Positions 8,133 through 17,281 are shown, numbered from the stretch's first letter. The stretch is 64,000 nt of DNA from Bacteroidales bacterium (GCA_004557405.1 SFDZ01000001.1:1-64000), one strand, 5' to 3'. The notes: generated from the letters alone by a model not told the origin. A program made the numbers and translations.

Positions 8133-8975
8133 ATGATACGCATAGCCATTTCGTCGAACGAAAGCCAGAAATACGAGAGCCTGCACCTGATTGAACGCAT
8201 GGGCATACGCCTGCTGTCAACGCACACCGGCACACGCAACCAATCGACCAACTTCCCCGCCGAATTTTTGTTTGTACCCGAAAACGACATACCGGCACTC
8301 ACCGCCACCGGGCTGGTCGATTTGGCCATCGTCGGGCAACACCTGATTGACGAAACACAAGCCGACATCGACATTTTGCGCGAACTGACCATCGGCACAC
8401 GCAAATTGGCCATCGTGGCAGCGCTCGACAACAAAAAAATTCCCGACAACCTGAATGGCTACACCATAGCCACGGCAATGCCGAATATATTATCCAAGCA
8501 CCTGAAAACCAATGGATTGCGCGCAAAAATATTTGCTACCACATCGGGACGTGAATTGGTGCAAGCCGGCTTGTCCGATTTATATTTTGCATGCCTCGCA
8601 CCCGACGAAAACCTGACAAACAGCGGCTTACGGCACTTCGAGACCGTCGCCGAATGCAAACTCGTGCTGGCGGCCAACAAAAACCTGTCGCCGCTGAACA
8701 AAACATTTGTCGATGAATTGCTTTTCAGATTCGATGCCACACACGATGCCAAATCGAAAAAATTGGTCTCGATGCACATACAAAACGACTACTGCGACGA
8801 CATACTCGAACTGCTGCCAAGTCTGCAACAACCGCTCGTGCTACCCATCGACAACAACACCAGCATGCTGCAAACCGTGATGGACGAAATACGTTTTTGG
8901 GACATCGTCGAAAAACTGAAAGAGTTACATGCCACCAACATCGTACTGACTCCTATCGGGCAGATAATACACTAA
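8133..8975 (+). CDS. HisG-like protein (ATP phosphoribosyltransferase family), catalytic motifs degraded
   Basis: The 280-residue protein is collinear with long-form HisG: an N-terminal region with NFPAEFLFVPENDIPAL and GLVDLAIVGQ, a middle TIATAMPNILSKHL, and a C-terminal regulatory-domain end (DEIRFWDIVEKLKEL). True HisG starts histidine synthesis by joining ATP and PRPP. Here the usual N-terminal KGRL is replaced by SNESQK, and the PRPP loop, normally SGSVE-AP followed by LADAIVDIVxTGxTL, reads TSGRELVQAGLSDLYFACLAP and then DENL. No other his gene is in the window; pgk follows after 39 bases. I read it as a HisG homologue of doubtful activity, perhaps with a new binding role. Confidence 0.7.
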   Translation: MIRIAISSNESQKYESLHLIERMGIRLLSTHTGTRNQSTNFPAEFLFVPENDIPALTATGLVDLAIVGQHLIDETQADIDILRELTIGTRKLAIVAALDNKKIPDNLNGYTIATAMPNILSKHLKTNGLRAKIFATTSGRELVQAGLSDLYFACLAPDENLTNSGLRHFETVAECKLVLAANKNLSPLNKTFVDELLFRFDATHDAKSKKLVSMHIQNDYCDDILELLPSLQQPLVLPIDNNTSMLQTVMDEIRFWDIVEKLKELHATNIVLTPIGQIIH

Positions 8976-9014
8976 AAACAACGTCATTTACAAACCTTTT
9001 AATACAAAAATCTT

Positions 9015-10289
9015 ATGCAAACAATCGAAAAATTCAATTTTGCCGGCAAAAAGGCAATCGTTCGCGTGGACTTCAACGTGCCGCTGGACGAAAACGGTAA
9101 AATCACCGACGACACCCGCATTCGCGGCGCACTGCCCACTCTGAAAAAAATTCTGGCCGATGGCGGTGCTGTCATCATCATGAGCCACATGGGCAAACCC
9201 AAAGGCAAACCGGCCGCCAAATACTCGCTGAGCCAAATCGTTGAGCCGGTGAGCGAAAAACTCGGCGTCGAAGTAAAATTTGCGCCCGACTGCGCCCAAG
9301 CCGCCGAAGCCGCTGCCGCGCTGAAACCCGGCGAAGCACTGATGCTCGAAAACCTCCGATTCTATGCCGAAGAGGAAGGAAAACCCGTTGGCATCGAAAA
9401 AGACGATCCCGCCTACGAAGCCGCCAAAAAAGAGATGAAAGCCAAACAGAAAGAGTTCGCCAAAACATTGGCCGGCTATGCCGACTGCTACGTGAACGAC
9501 GCTTTCGGAACGGCACACCGCAAACACGCCTCGACGGCCGTCATAGCCGATTACTTCGATGCCGACAACAAAATGCTCGGCTACTTGATGGAAAAAGAGG
9601 TTCAGGCCGTCGATAACATTCTGAGCAACATCAAACGCCCGTTTGTAGCCATCATGGGCGGCTCGAAAGTATCGACCAAAATCGGCATCATCGAAAACCT
9701 GCTCGGCAAAGTGGATAAACTCATACTCTGCGGCGGCATGACCTACACATTCGCCAAAGCACACGGCGGCGAAATCGGCACATCAATCGTCGAAATGGAC
9801 AAACTCGATGTAGCGCTCGGCGTAGAAGAATTGGCCAAGAAAAACGGCGTACAACTCGTTCTCGGCAGCGACTGCGTAGCCACCGACGGCCTCGATTTCG
9901 GCACCATGACCGTGAAACCCGGTTCGCAAATAATCAACTGCCCGGCCAATGCCGTACCGGCCGGTTTGGAAGGCGTAGATGCCGGCCCCGAAAGCCGCAA
10001 AGCCTTCGCCGAAGCCATCAAAGGCGCTAAAACCATTCTGTGGAACGGTCCTGCCGGCGTGTTCGAGTGCGACGACTTCTGCGACGGATCGCGCGCCATT
10101 GGCGAAGCCATCGCTCAAGCCACCAAAGAAGGGGCATTCTCGCTCATCGGCGGCGGCGACTCGGTAGCCTGCGTCAACAAATTCGGGTTGGCCGACCAAG
10201 TGTCGTACATATCGACCGGCGGCGGCGCACTGCTCGAAGCCATCGAAGGCAAAGTGCTGCCCGGCGTGGCTGCCATCAAAGGTGAATAA
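9015..10289 (+). CDS. pgk: Phosphoglycerate kinase
   Basis: This is the glycolytic enzyme that makes ATP from 1,3-bisphosphoglycerate in the cytoplasm. The 424-residue protein has VRVDFNVPLD near the start, the substrate-binding DTRIRGALPTL, SHMGKPKG, the hinge region MGGSKVSTKI and the nucleotide-binding C-terminus (WNGPAGVFE, GGGDSVACV, STGGGALLE). Length is normal. No clear -7 box lies in the 39 bases after the HisG-like gene, so the two may share a transcript. The hairpin at 10315-10342 follows. Confidence 0.97.
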   Translation: MQTIEKFNFAGKKAIVRVDFNVPLDENGKITDDTRIRGALPTLKKILADGGAVIIMSHMGKPKGKPAAKYSLSQIVEPVSEKLGVEVKFAPDCAQAAEAAAALKPGEALMLENLRFYAEEEGKPVGIEKDDPAYEAAKKEMKAKQKEFAKTLAGYADCYVNDAFGTAHRKHASTAVIADYFDADNKMLGYLMEKEVQAVDNILSNIKRPFVAIMGGSKVSTKIGIIENLLGKVDKLILCGGMTYTFAKAHGGEIGTSIVEMDKLDVALGVEELAKKNGVQLVLGSDCVATDGLDFGTMTVKPGSQIINCPANAVPAGLEGVDAGPESRKAFAEAIKGAKTILWNGPAGVFECDDFCDGSRAIGEAIAQATKEGAFSLIGGGDSVACVNKFGLADQVSYISTGGGALLEAIEGKVLPGVAAIKGE

Positions 10290-10314
10290 GCACACTCACA
10301 AACAGAGTAACAGC

Positions 10315-10342
10315 AAGAACGCAGGCTCAAGCCTGCGTTCTT
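10315..10342. terminator. Bidirectional terminator between pgk and the patatin gene
   Basis: AAGAACGCAGGC and GCCTGCGTTCTT form a perfect 12-base-pair stem with a 4-base loop. It lies between convergent genes and can serve both. Confidence 0.8.
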
Positions 10343-10368
10343 TATTCATACCTATTCCTCGAAAAAAA

Positions 10369-11202
10369 CTACTTCGCCGTAAAACCCTTTTCCTGCAACA
10401 GTTTTTTGGTGGTGTCGTAGCCTATTTGATAGATGGCTTTGTAGTCTTTGAAATCAAATTCGCTATATGTGTCGATGGCGTGTACCTCAATCAGCAAATC
10501 GCACAAAGCATGCCCCGGCAGCGAATTGACATGTTGCACGGCGCGCAATCCGTACAGCATCGATTCGTAGGAGCGTTCGGCTTTTTTGTGTGTCAGAGGC
10601 AGCACATCAATGCCAATCAAAAAATCGCATTGATTGCGAATGGGCTGCGCCGGAAAATTGTTGAGCATACCGCCATCGGTATATTGCACCCCATTGATGG
10701 TTTGCGCCTCGAAAATGGTCGGTATCGATGCCGACGCTATCACAAATTCCGACAACTGATTGCCGCTGCTCACATATTCGGGGACTGCCTCGGTGAGGTT
10801 CATCACGCACGCCACAAAAGGCCGTGGCAGGCTGTCGAACGAGTTCGACGGAATAAGTCGCTGCAACAACTGCCTGATGGCATCGAGGTTGTAAATGCCC
10901 GGCTCTTTCGATAGACTGAGTTTCAGCAGTCGGCTGTTGCGATAGAGTTTTTCGTCCTGCACCATCTGCATGATTTCGGCAGCCGATTTGCCGTCGGCAC
11001 AAAGCACACCGACCAACGCACCCATGCTTGTGCCCGCCACCACCGAAGGCTGTATGCCGGCCTCTTCGAGGGCTTGCAGTGCACCAATGTGGGCAAACCC
11101 GAGCGCACCGCCACCACTCAACACCAAGCCGACTTTTTGTTGTGTAAATACTACTTGCGACATCATCACCAAAATGACTATAAAACAACTCCTTTTAATC
11201 AT
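10369..11202 (-). CDS. Patatin-like phospholipase, exported
   Basis: The 277-residue protein has a signal peptide (about residues 1-20, SQVVFTQ). The patatin fold marks are the oxyanion loop SGGGALG, the nucleophile GTSMG and the catalytic aspartate in DGGMLNNFP, a Ser-Asp dyad that hydrolyses acyl lipids. The length fits the short RssA-like group, without the beta-barrel domain found in some Bacteroidota patatins. Its ATG overlaps the stop of the amylase gene by one base (TAATG), so translation is coupled to it. The shared role of the two is not obvious. Confidence 0.88.
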   Translation of the reverse strand: MIKRSCFIVILVMMSQVVFTQQKVGLVLSGGGALGFAHIGALQALEEAGIQPSVVAGTSMGALVGVLCADGKSAAEIMQMVQDEKLYRNSRLLKLSLSKEPGIYNLDAIRQLLQRLIPSNSFDSLPRPFVACVMNLTEAVPEYVSSGNQLSEFVIASASIPTIFEAQTINGVQYTDGGMLNNFPAQPIRNQCDFLIGIDVLPLTHKKAERSYESMLYGLRAVQHVNSLPGHALCDLLIEVHAIDTYSEFDFKDYKAIYQIGYDTTKKLLQEKGFTAK

Positions 11203-12851
11203 TACAAACTGATTTTCAATATCTTACAATTCCACGGAGCCACCGTCGTAACCACCGACTCGTCGGGCGCAAAACGTATGGTTTCTTGTGTATTTACAAG
11301 CAAATCGCGTGCCACGCAAGCACCACCGCCACTTAATTGCAGATAATCGAATGCATGGAGCGGCACAAACACCGACACACAGGCCTGTTCGTCCGAAAAA
11401 TTGGCCAAACACAGCAACACTTCGTGGCCGTCGGCGCGCACAAAGGCATATTGCCGTTGCAGATGGCCGTTGGCATACATCAAATCGAAGAAACGGCCGT
11501 TGCTCAAAGCCCGTTCGGTGTGGCAAAGCGTCAGCAGCGTGCGATAGAAGTGCAGCAGATTTTGCTCATCGTCGGACAGGCGACTTTTGGCTAACTGCTT
11601 ATTGTACAGACGATTGATGCTATCGACACTCCAATAGTCGAAAATGGTGGTACGCCCGTCGCGGCCGCTGAAACCTTCGGCATCCATGCCGCGTTCGCCC
11701 ACCTCTTGCCCGAAATAGATCATCACGGGATTGGTGTTCATGCACGCCGCCACCAACATGGCCGGGAGACCTTTGTCGGCTTGTCCGGCAAAAAAATCGG
11801 AGGCGATGCGCTGTTCGTCGTGGTTTTCGAGAAAATTCAACATATTTCCTTGAATATCAGACACTTGCTGCCACGCTTGCGTAATTTGATGTGCCGACGT
11901 TCCGTAGCAGGTAACACTGCGCAACGTGTCGTACAGCCCGACTTTGTCGTACAAATAGTCGAATCCGCCGGTGTGGATGTAACTGCGATATTGCGCCGGA
12001 TTGTACACCTCGGCAATGAATATCACCTGCGGGAACAGACGTTTCACCTCGCCGATGACCCATTGCCAAAACTCCACGGGCACCATTTCGGCCATGTCGC
12101 AGCGAAACCCATCGACATTTTTGGCTGCCCAAAACAGCAAAATGTCGCGCATTTTGATCCACGTATCGGGCAGCGGGTCGAAGTGTCCGGCGTGGTCGCC
12201 CGTGTAATCGACACCATAGTTCAGTTTGACGGTTTCGTACCAATCGTTGTGGCTCGGTACCGGCGAAAAACAGTCGTTGCCGGTGGCTTTGGCCGGACAC
12301 TCGCAGTAGCCTTGCACATCGAACTGCGGTGCAAGCGGCGTGTGCGGGTAATAGTAGAAATTGTTTTGCGGCGAGAAATGCCAATCGGTGCGGTCGTGGC
12401 GTCCGAAGTCGGTTTCGGGTTTCACGTCCGAGTGATATTGACGCGCCACATGGTTCGGCACAAAGTCGATTATCATTTTCAGGCCGGCCTTGTGCGTGCG
12501 TGCCACCAATTTTTCAAATTCCTGCATACGGTTTGCGGGGTTGTCGGCCAAGTCGGGGTCAACATCGTAGTAGTCGCGCACCGCGTATGGCGACCCTGCC
12601 TTGCCTTTGACAATGCCGGCGTGGTCGTTGTCGATGCCGTAGCGGGTGTAATCGGTTTGCGTGGCGTGTTCGAGTATGCCGGTGTACCAAACGTGCGTAG
12701 TGCCGAGTTTTTTGATTTCGGCCAACATGCGTGGTGTGAAGTAACTGAATTTGGCGCAGCCGTTTTGCGCCAGCGTTCCGTTTGGCACATTCACGCCCGT
12801 AGTGTTGGCAAACAAACGTGTCAGAATTTGATAAATAACTATTTTGTCCAT
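11202..12851 (-). CDS. GH13 alpha-amylase family protein, cytoplasmic
   Basis: The 549-residue glycoside hydrolase has the GH13 regions: DFVPNHVARQ (region I), DGFRCDMAEM with the nucleophile Asp (region II), FIAEVYN with the acid/base Glu (region III) and FLENHDEQRIAS (region IV). No signal peptide is seen, so it probably acts on internal glucans or imported malto-oligosaccharides. A C-terminal beta-sandwich with DGHEVLLCLANFS follows the barrel. It is the first gene of a two-gene operon with the patatin. A long frame on the other strand (11706-12857) is a shadow. Confidence 0.9.
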   Translation of the reverse strand: MDKIVIYQILTRLFANTTGVNVPNGTLAQNGCAKFSYFTPRMLAEIKKLGTTHVWYTGILEHATQTDYTRYGIDNDHAGIVKGKAGSPYAVRDYYDVDPDLADNPANRMQEFEKLVARTHKAGLKMIIDFVPNHVARQYHSDVKPETDFGRHDRTDWHFSPQNNFYYYPHTPLAPQFDVQGYCECPAKATGNDCFSPVPSHNDWYETVKLNYGVDYTGDHAGHFDPLPDTWIKMRDILLFWAAKNVDGFRCDMAEMVPVEFWQWVIGEVKRLFPQVIFIAEVYNPAQYRSYIHTGGFDYLYDKVGLYDTLRSVTCYGTSAHQITQAWQQVSDIQGNMLNFLENHDEQRIASDFFAGQADKGLPAMLVAACMNTNPVMIYFGQEVGERGMDAEGFSGRDGRTTIFDYWSVDSINRLYNKQLAKSRLSDDEQNLLHFYRTLLTLCHTERALSNGRFFDLMYANGHLQRQYAFVRADGHEVLLCLANFSDEQACVSVFVPLHAFDYLQLSGGGACVARDLLVNTQETIRFAPDESVVTTVAPWNCKILKISL

Positions 12852-12926
12852 GTTTAGATTGTGTTAAAAGGGAAACAAAAATACAACAATTTTTTGAGAT
12901 ATTGATGCAGATTCGCCGTTTTTTTG

Positions 12927-12934
12927 TATTTTTG
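12927..12934 (+). promoter_or_regulatory. Promoter -7 box of rnpB
   Basis: TATTTTTG placed six bases before the 5' end of the RNase P RNA. Confidence 0.75.
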
Positions 12935-12939
12935 CAGGC

Positions 12940-13299
12940 GAACAGCAAAACGGTTTGTCGCGTGCGGCTTTGGTCGTATGAGGAAAGTCCGGGCAACACA
13001 GAGCACCATACTTCTTAACGGGAAGTGGGCTGCGAGGTTCAATAAGCGTTACAGAAAGCAGACCGCCGCAATTTCGGTTGCGGCAAGGGTGAAACAGGCG
13101 AGGTAAGAGCTCACCGTTTCGGTGGCGACATCGAAAGCTACGGCGCATTATGGGTTGAAAGACCAAGTAAACCGGCGTTACGAGGGTTGCTCGCCCCAGT
13201 CGGAGGGTAGGTCGATAGAGACAAGTGGCGACATTTGTTCGAGATAAATGACAAACACCTGCGTGCAGGTACAGAACCCGGCTTATAGTTTTGCTGTTC
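12940..13299 (+). ncRNA. rnpB: RNase P RNA
   Basis: This is the catalytic RNA that trims the 5' leader of tRNA precursors. The universal core GAGGAAAGTCCGGGC is at about 12980-12994 and its partner ACAGAACCCGGCTTATAG at 13271-13288. The ends pair as helix P1: GAACAGCAAAAC (12940-12951) with GTTTTGCTGTTC (13288-13299), which fixes both ends. The length of 360 bases fits the A type. It is followed by TTTTTT, and it lies between the divergent amylase operon and the end of the glutaminyl cyclase operon. Confidence 0.95.
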
Positions 13300-13315
13300 T
13301 TTTTTCCTTTCTATT

Positions 13316-14296
13316 TTATTCCGAATAGATAGTCTGCAAAAGCGTCTGCCCCACCGCATACAACGTGCGACGGTCGATGTGGCGCATATCGTCGGCCGTG
13401 GTGTGCCAATAGTCGGCAAAACCGGTGTCGCCGTACGGATTGTACTGAATGATGTCGATACACGGGATGCCGGCCACGGTGTTGATGTAATAGTGGTCGT
13501 CGGTGATAGCGCCGCCACGCGTATCGACAAAAAAGGCAGCAAAGCCGGCAGCTTGCGCCGTGCGCCATACGTCATCGACAACAGCGCCGGCAAAATAGGT
13601 CGAAAATTGTTCGCGATAAAACGTTGCGCCCGATGCCCCGACCATATCAAGCAAAATGCCGTAATCGGCGCGATAGCCATTTTTTTTGCTTTCGGCTGCC
13701 CAATATTGCGAACCAAGGCACCAATCGTCGGGGCGTTCATCGCCCGTGTAAAATTCGGGTGTGCCCCAATCTTCCAAATCGAAAAAAACGATGTCGATAC
13801 CCACCGCCGGTGCGCTGTGGGCTACTTGACGCGCCACCTCGAGCAACACACCGACACCGCTGGCGCCATCGTTGGCACCAAGAATCGGCGTATGCCGGTT
13901 GGCGGAATTGGCGTCGTGGTCGGCAAACGGGCGCGAATCCCAATGCGCACACAACAAGACCCGCCTCTTCGCATCGGCATTAAATTGTCCGATGATGTTT
14001 TTCAGGGCTTTCGTCTCGCCGGTATAGATATTCATTTTACCCTGTTGCACAGCGACTTGCGCGCCAAAACGCTGCAACGTATTTGTCAGAAAGTTGGCAC
14101 ATGCGGCGTGTGGTGCAGTTTCGGGGACACGCGGTCCGAAATCGACCTGCGTCTGCACAAATGCGTAGGCCGAATCGGCATTGAAAGTGGGCACAACCAC
14201 GGCGGCTGTCTGTTTTTTATCGCTACGCACACCATTGCAAGCCGCCAAACCGGCGACCAGCAACACGGCAAGCGCCAAATAGGTAACGCGCCTCAT
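13316..14296 (-). CDS. Glutaminyl-peptide cyclotransferase / M28 family lipoprotein
   Basis: The 326-residue protein starts with a lipoprotein signal (lipobox AGLAAC, Cys20). The zinc-enzyme fold of family M28 is seen in LLCAHWDSRPFAD, GANDGASGVGVLLE, FFDLEDWG and the late DYWHTTADDMRHID. The DLEDWG and WHT motifs favour glutaminyl cyclase, which turns N-terminal Gln of exported proteins into pyroglutamate; signal peptidase products in Bacteroidota often begin with Gln. An aminopeptidase role is the alternative. It is the last gene of the six-gene minus-strand operon, with ATGA overlap to the gene before. Confidence 0.85.
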   Translation of the reverse strand: MRRVTYLALAVLLVAGLAACNGVRSDKKQTAAVVVPTFNADSAYAFVQTQVDFGPRVPETAPHAACANFLTNTLQRFGAQVAVQQGKMNIYTGETKALKNIIGQFNADAKRRVLLCAHWDSRPFADHDANSANRHTPILGANDGASGVGVLLEVARQVAHSAPAVGIDIVFFDLEDWGTPEFYTGDERPDDWCLGSQYWAAESKKNGYRADYGILLDMVGASGATFYREQFSTYFAGAVVDDVWRTAQAAGFAAFFVDTRGGAITDDHYYINTVAGIPCIDIIQYNPYGDTGFADYWHTTADDMRHIDRRTLYAVGQTLLQTIYSE

Positions 14297-14583
14297 AGTT
14301 CAAAATCCAAAGCGATGCTTTGCGCCGCCACGGCGTGCATGTGTTTTTTGACGATGTTGCAGTGGTAGGGGTCGTTTTGGTAGCGCTCCAAATCGTCGAA
14401 CGAGAGAACATCGACCTGCAGCATCACATCGAACGAGCGCGCCGAATGCAACTCGTCTATAAAGACTTCGATATGTTGTGCCGTAGGCACTTTGCCGCGC
14501 ATCGAGAGCAAAATGTCGCGTGCCGTGGTGCGTGTTTCGGGCGTGCTGTCGGCCAATTTGAAACAAACAATGTGTCGTACCAT
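14293..14583 (-). CDS. Dabb (stress-responsive alpha/beta barrel) domain protein
   Basis: The 96-residue protein starts MVRHIVCFKL, the typical opening of the dimeric ferredoxin-like Dabb fold, with HIEVFIDELH and the late DPYHCNIVKKHM. A longer frame begins at 14733 but overlaps the carbonic anhydrase gene; the ATG at 14583 comes four bases after that gene's stop, so I chose it. The stop overlaps the next ATG (ATGA). The substrate is unknown, as for most of this family. Confidence 0.85.
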   Translation of the reverse strand: MVRHIVCFKLADSTPETRTTARDILLSMRGKVPTAQHIEVFIDELHSARSFDVMLQVDVLSFDDLERYQNDPYHCNIVKKHMHAVAAQSIALDFEL

Positions 14584-14587
14584 AGTT

Positions 14588-15115
14588 TTAGTCCTCCTTT
14601 TTGTCGCTGTACCAACTTGCGTACATGGCGTAATTGTGTGCAATTTTTTGATTGATTTCTTTGGCTTGTTCGGGCGAAACAGCCTTGACTTGTTTGGCGG
14701 GCACACCTGCCCAAATGGTGTTTGGCGGCACAATGGTGTTGCTCAATATCAGTGCATTGGCAGCCACGATGGCGCCCTCGCCCACTACAGCGCCATCGAG
14801 CACGGTAGCGCCCATGCCTATCAGCGCATAGTCGTTGATGGTGGCGCCGTGAATCGTAACATTGTGTCCCACAGACACATAGTCGCCGATGTGTATTTGC
14901 GATTTTTCGTACAGCGTGTGTAGCACCGCGCCGTCCTGTATGTTCACATGGTTGCCGATGCGAATGGAATTGACATCGCCACGCAACACGGCATTAAACC
15001 AAATGCTGCAACCATCGCCCACCACCGTATCGCCTATCACGGTAGCATTGTCAGCCAAAAAGCAATCTTTGCCTATCTGCGGTTTGAAACCGCGAACTTC
15101 TTTTATCAGTGCCAT
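14588..15115 (-). CDS. Gamma-carbonic anhydrase family protein
   Basis: The 175-residue protein is a left-handed beta-helix of hexapeptide repeats (for example IGDTVVGDGCSIWFNAVLRG). Candidate metal ligands are in DGAVLHTLY and SVGHNVTIHG, the three-histidine pattern of gamma-carbonic anhydrase-like trimers (YrdA/PaaY group). Whether it hydrates CO2 cannot be told, as many of these proteins have low or no such activity. It sits 9 bases after the MBL hydrolase gene in the operon. Confidence 0.88.
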   Translation of the reverse strand: MALIKEVRGFKPQIGKDCFLADNATVIGDTVVGDGCSIWFNAVLRGDVNSIRIGNHVNIQDGAVLHTLYEKSQIHIGDYVSVGHNVTIHGATINDYALIGMGATVLDGAVVGEGAIVAANALILSNTIVPPNTIWAGVPAKQVKAVSPEQAKEINQKIAHNYAMYASWYSDKKED

Positions 15116-15124
15116 ATTGTTGAA

Positions 15125-15751
15125 TTAAAAATTTTGTCGTTCGTAACCGATGGTAGTTGGCAGCCCGTGTCCGCAATACACGGCGGTGTCGTCGGGCAAG
15201 GTGAGCAATTGTGTGCGAATACTCTCGATAAGCGCGTCGTAGTCCCCTCCTCGCAAGTCGGTACGCCCAATGCTGTCCCGGAAAAGCGTGTCGCCGGTGA
15301 ACACCACTTTTTCGTCGGGGAAGTAGAAACACAGCCCACCGGGCGAATGTCCGGGCGTGTGCAACACATGCGCCTCCATATTGCCGGCGCGGATAATATC
15401 GCCATGCTGCAAGTACCCGCCCAAGGCTTGCGGGCGTATATCGCCTTCGATGCCAAAAAATGCGGCCAATTCCACGATGCGCAGGGCAAATTCTTCGTCG
15501 TCTTTGTGTGCTTCGGGCGCAATGCCGTAGGTGTGTGCGAGCATATAGTTGCCAAAAGCGTGGTCGAGGTGCAGATGTGTGTTCAGCACATGCTTTATCT
15601 GCAAATGGTTGTCGGCCACAAACTGCTGAAATCGCCGATGTTCGTGTTCGGCCAAACTGCCGCAATCGATAACGATGGCTTGCCGCGTTTCGTCGTACAC
15701 AACGTAGGTGTTTTCTTGTATGGGATTGAATTGAAATAATTTGATTTCCAT
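15125..15751 (-). CDS. MBL-fold metal-dependent hydrolase (glyoxalase II-like)
   Basis: The 208-residue protein has the two-metal site of the metallo-beta-lactamase fold: NTHLHLDHAFGN, HTPGHSPGG, FTGDTLFRDSIGRTD and a late YCGHG. These match the short glyoxalase II-like hydrolases, which act on thioesters such as S-lactoylglutathione analogues, although the substrate here is unknown. It starts 4 bases after rsmG in the same operon. Confidence 0.9.
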   Translation of the reverse strand: MEIKLFQFNPIQENTYVVYDETRQAIVIDCGSLAEHEHRRFQQFVADNHLQIKHVLNTHLHLDHAFGNYMLAHTYGIAPEAHKDDEEFALRIVELAAFFGIEGDIRPQALGGYLQHGDIIRAGNMEAHVLHTPGHSPGGLCFYFPDEKVVFTGDTLFRDSIGRTDLRGGDYDALIESIRTQLLTLPDDTAVYCGHGLPTTIGYERQNF

Positions 15752-15755
15752 GTAA

Positions 15756-16379
15756 TTACAATGGCAGATAGACTGCTTTTTTTGTTTCGAAAAACGGTTC
15801 GTCGAACCAATCGCTCAACGAATACAAGGTGGCGCTTCGTCTGAAAGGCATCAGTTCGTGCTGCAATTCGCCGCCTTTCAGACAGATAAGTCCGTTGGGC
15901 AGGGCGTTGTGCTGTTCGCGACCGATGTTTTTGCGCACCAATTTCACCAAATCTGGCAACGGCATCACAGCACGGCTGACCACAAAATCGTATTTTTCTT
16001 TCACCGTTTCCATACGCGCTTGTTCGAATGTGCAATTTTGCAGCCCGATGGCGGCACCAATTTCGGAGGCTACGCGCACTTTTTTGCCGATGGAATCGAC
16101 CAAATGAAAATGCGTTTCGGGGAACATGATGGCCAGCGGAACGCCCGGGAAACCACCGCCTGTGCCCACATCGACCACCGATGTCGCGGCTTTGAAATTG
16201 ATAATTTTGGCAATAGCCAGCGAGTGTAGCACATGGTGTTCGTACAAATTGCCGATGTCCTTGCGCGAAATAACGTTGATCTTTGCGTTCCAATCGATAT
16301 ACAAATCGTACAAGGCGGCAAACTGCTCGCGCTGCACGGGCTGCAGATGCGGAAAATATTTGTCAATCAGTTCCATCAT
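15756..16379 (-). CDS. rsmG: 16S rRNA (guanine527-N7)-methyltransferase
   Basis: The 207-residue enzyme methylates G527 of 16S rRNA. It has WNAKINVISRKD, the SAM site DVGTGGGFPGVPLAI and the conserved SRAVMPLPDLVKL. Two ATGs are adjacent (16377-16379 and 16374-16376); the first overlaps the stop of the upstream gene as ATGA and is chosen. In many bacteria rsmG lies beside mnmG at the origin; here mnmG is 28 kb away. Confidence 0.95.
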   Translation of the reverse strand: MMELIDKYFPHLQPVQREQFAALYDLYIDWNAKINVISRKDIGNLYEHHVLHSLAIAKIINFKAATSVVDVGTGGGFPGVPLAIMFPETHFHLVDSIGKKVRVASEIGAAIGLQNCTFEQARMETVKEKYDFVVSRAVMPLPDLVKLVRKNIGREQHNALPNGLICLKGGELQHELMPFRRSATLYSLSDWFDEPFFETKKAVYLPL

Positions 16380-17179
16380 TTGTCGAACCACAAAGCGTAA
16401 ACAGGCGTATTTTTGCGCATCAACGGTTTCAGTTGCTCTTTGGTGAGCAGCAAACGCGTGTCGCCATAACAATATGGTGCGATGTCGTACACGTTGAACT
16501 GATAGTACATGCCGTCTTCGGTAATGGCGAAATTGCCGTTTGGCAACACTTGGTCGTCGAAAAATTCGTCCAATGCTATATTGCGTTTGGCGGCATCGAT
16601 GGCCAACGCTTGTTGCAGCAACTCCAACAGCGCATCTGCCGCATTGCTGACAAAGAGGTCGTCTTCGGTCATTTGATTGCCGGTTTCGAGGTCGAACACC
16701 CAACATGTGGTAACCGACATGCCATGCGCTCCACCCGTAAACATATAGCGTGTCGCCTCGTAGGTCAGCAAGCGGTCGTTCAGAAACAGCGGCACACCCT
16801 GCAAATGTTCCTCATACACGTTCGATGCCACAAATTCGGTAAAATCGGCCGACACCCTATTATACTCATCGACACAGTCGGTTACATAACGCGACAACAC
16901 CGTGCGGTTGTCCAACGCTGCATACTGTTCGCCGAAAAGGTCGGTTATCAGCGTGTTACGCACTACCGACACCGCTTCGTTGTCCGACTTCGCGGGCAAC
17001 TCCAAAGCGTATTGCACCTCGAAACAGGTGAGGTCGTGGTCGTAGGAGCAACGCATCGAGCAACTATCCTTCAGGGTTTCGAACGCAACGCCGCCCTGCT
17101 CTGTGCGCCCGCAAGCCGTAGCCAAAACAATGGTTGCCAACACGGGCAACATCTTCCAAAAAAGTTTTCGCATACTCAT
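16376..17179 (-). CDS. DUF3298 (RsiV-like) lipoprotein
   Basis: The 267-residue protein has a lipoprotein signal (lipobox VLATAC). The body has the layout of DUF3298/RsiV proteins: VQYALELP, YEATRYMFTGGAHGMS and DLETGNQMTEDDLF, with a final YDIAPYCYGD. These periplasmic domains are linked to lysozyme or cell-wall sensing in some species, but no sigma-factor gene is next to it here. Starts at 17179 or 17173 are both possible. It is the first gene of the minus-strand operon, with a -7 box at 17219-17226. Confidence 0.8.
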   Translation of the reverse strand: MSMRKLFWKMLPVLATIVLATACGRTEQGGVAFETLKDSCSMRCSYDHDLTCFEVQYALELPAKSDNEAVSVVRNTLITDLFGEQYAALDNRTVLSRYVTDCVDEYNRVSADFTEFVASNVYEEHLQGVPLFLNDRLLTYEATRYMFTGGAHGMSVTTCWVFDLETGNQMTEDDLFVSNAADALLELLQQALAIDAAKRNIALDEFFDDQVLPNGNFAITEDGMYYQFNVYDIAPYCYGDTRLLLTKEQLKPLMRKNTPVYALWFDK

Positions 17180-17218
17180 TTTTAGGTATAAAATGACAAA
17201 TCGTATAATTTGAAACCA

Positions 17219-17226
17219 CAAAAATA
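17219..17226 (-). promoter_or_regulatory. Promoter -7 box of the DUF3298-rsmG operon
   Basis: TATTTTTG on the minus strand, 39 bases before the ATG at 17179. Another TATTTTTG lies back to back on the + strand at 17230-17237. Confidence 0.6.
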
Positions 17227-17281
17227 GGGTATTTTTGTCAAAAAACCACTCTTTTTGCACAATATTTTCACAAAAAAGCAC

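Noticed and set aside
11706..12857. Open frame of 383 codons antisense to the GH13 gene
   Set aside because: No signal, motif or promoter; the amylase on the other strand shows all catalytic regions.
12940..13299. Minus-strand and plus-strand short frames across the RNase P RNA
   Set aside because: The RNA core motifs and pairing ends explain the sequence; the frames are accidental.
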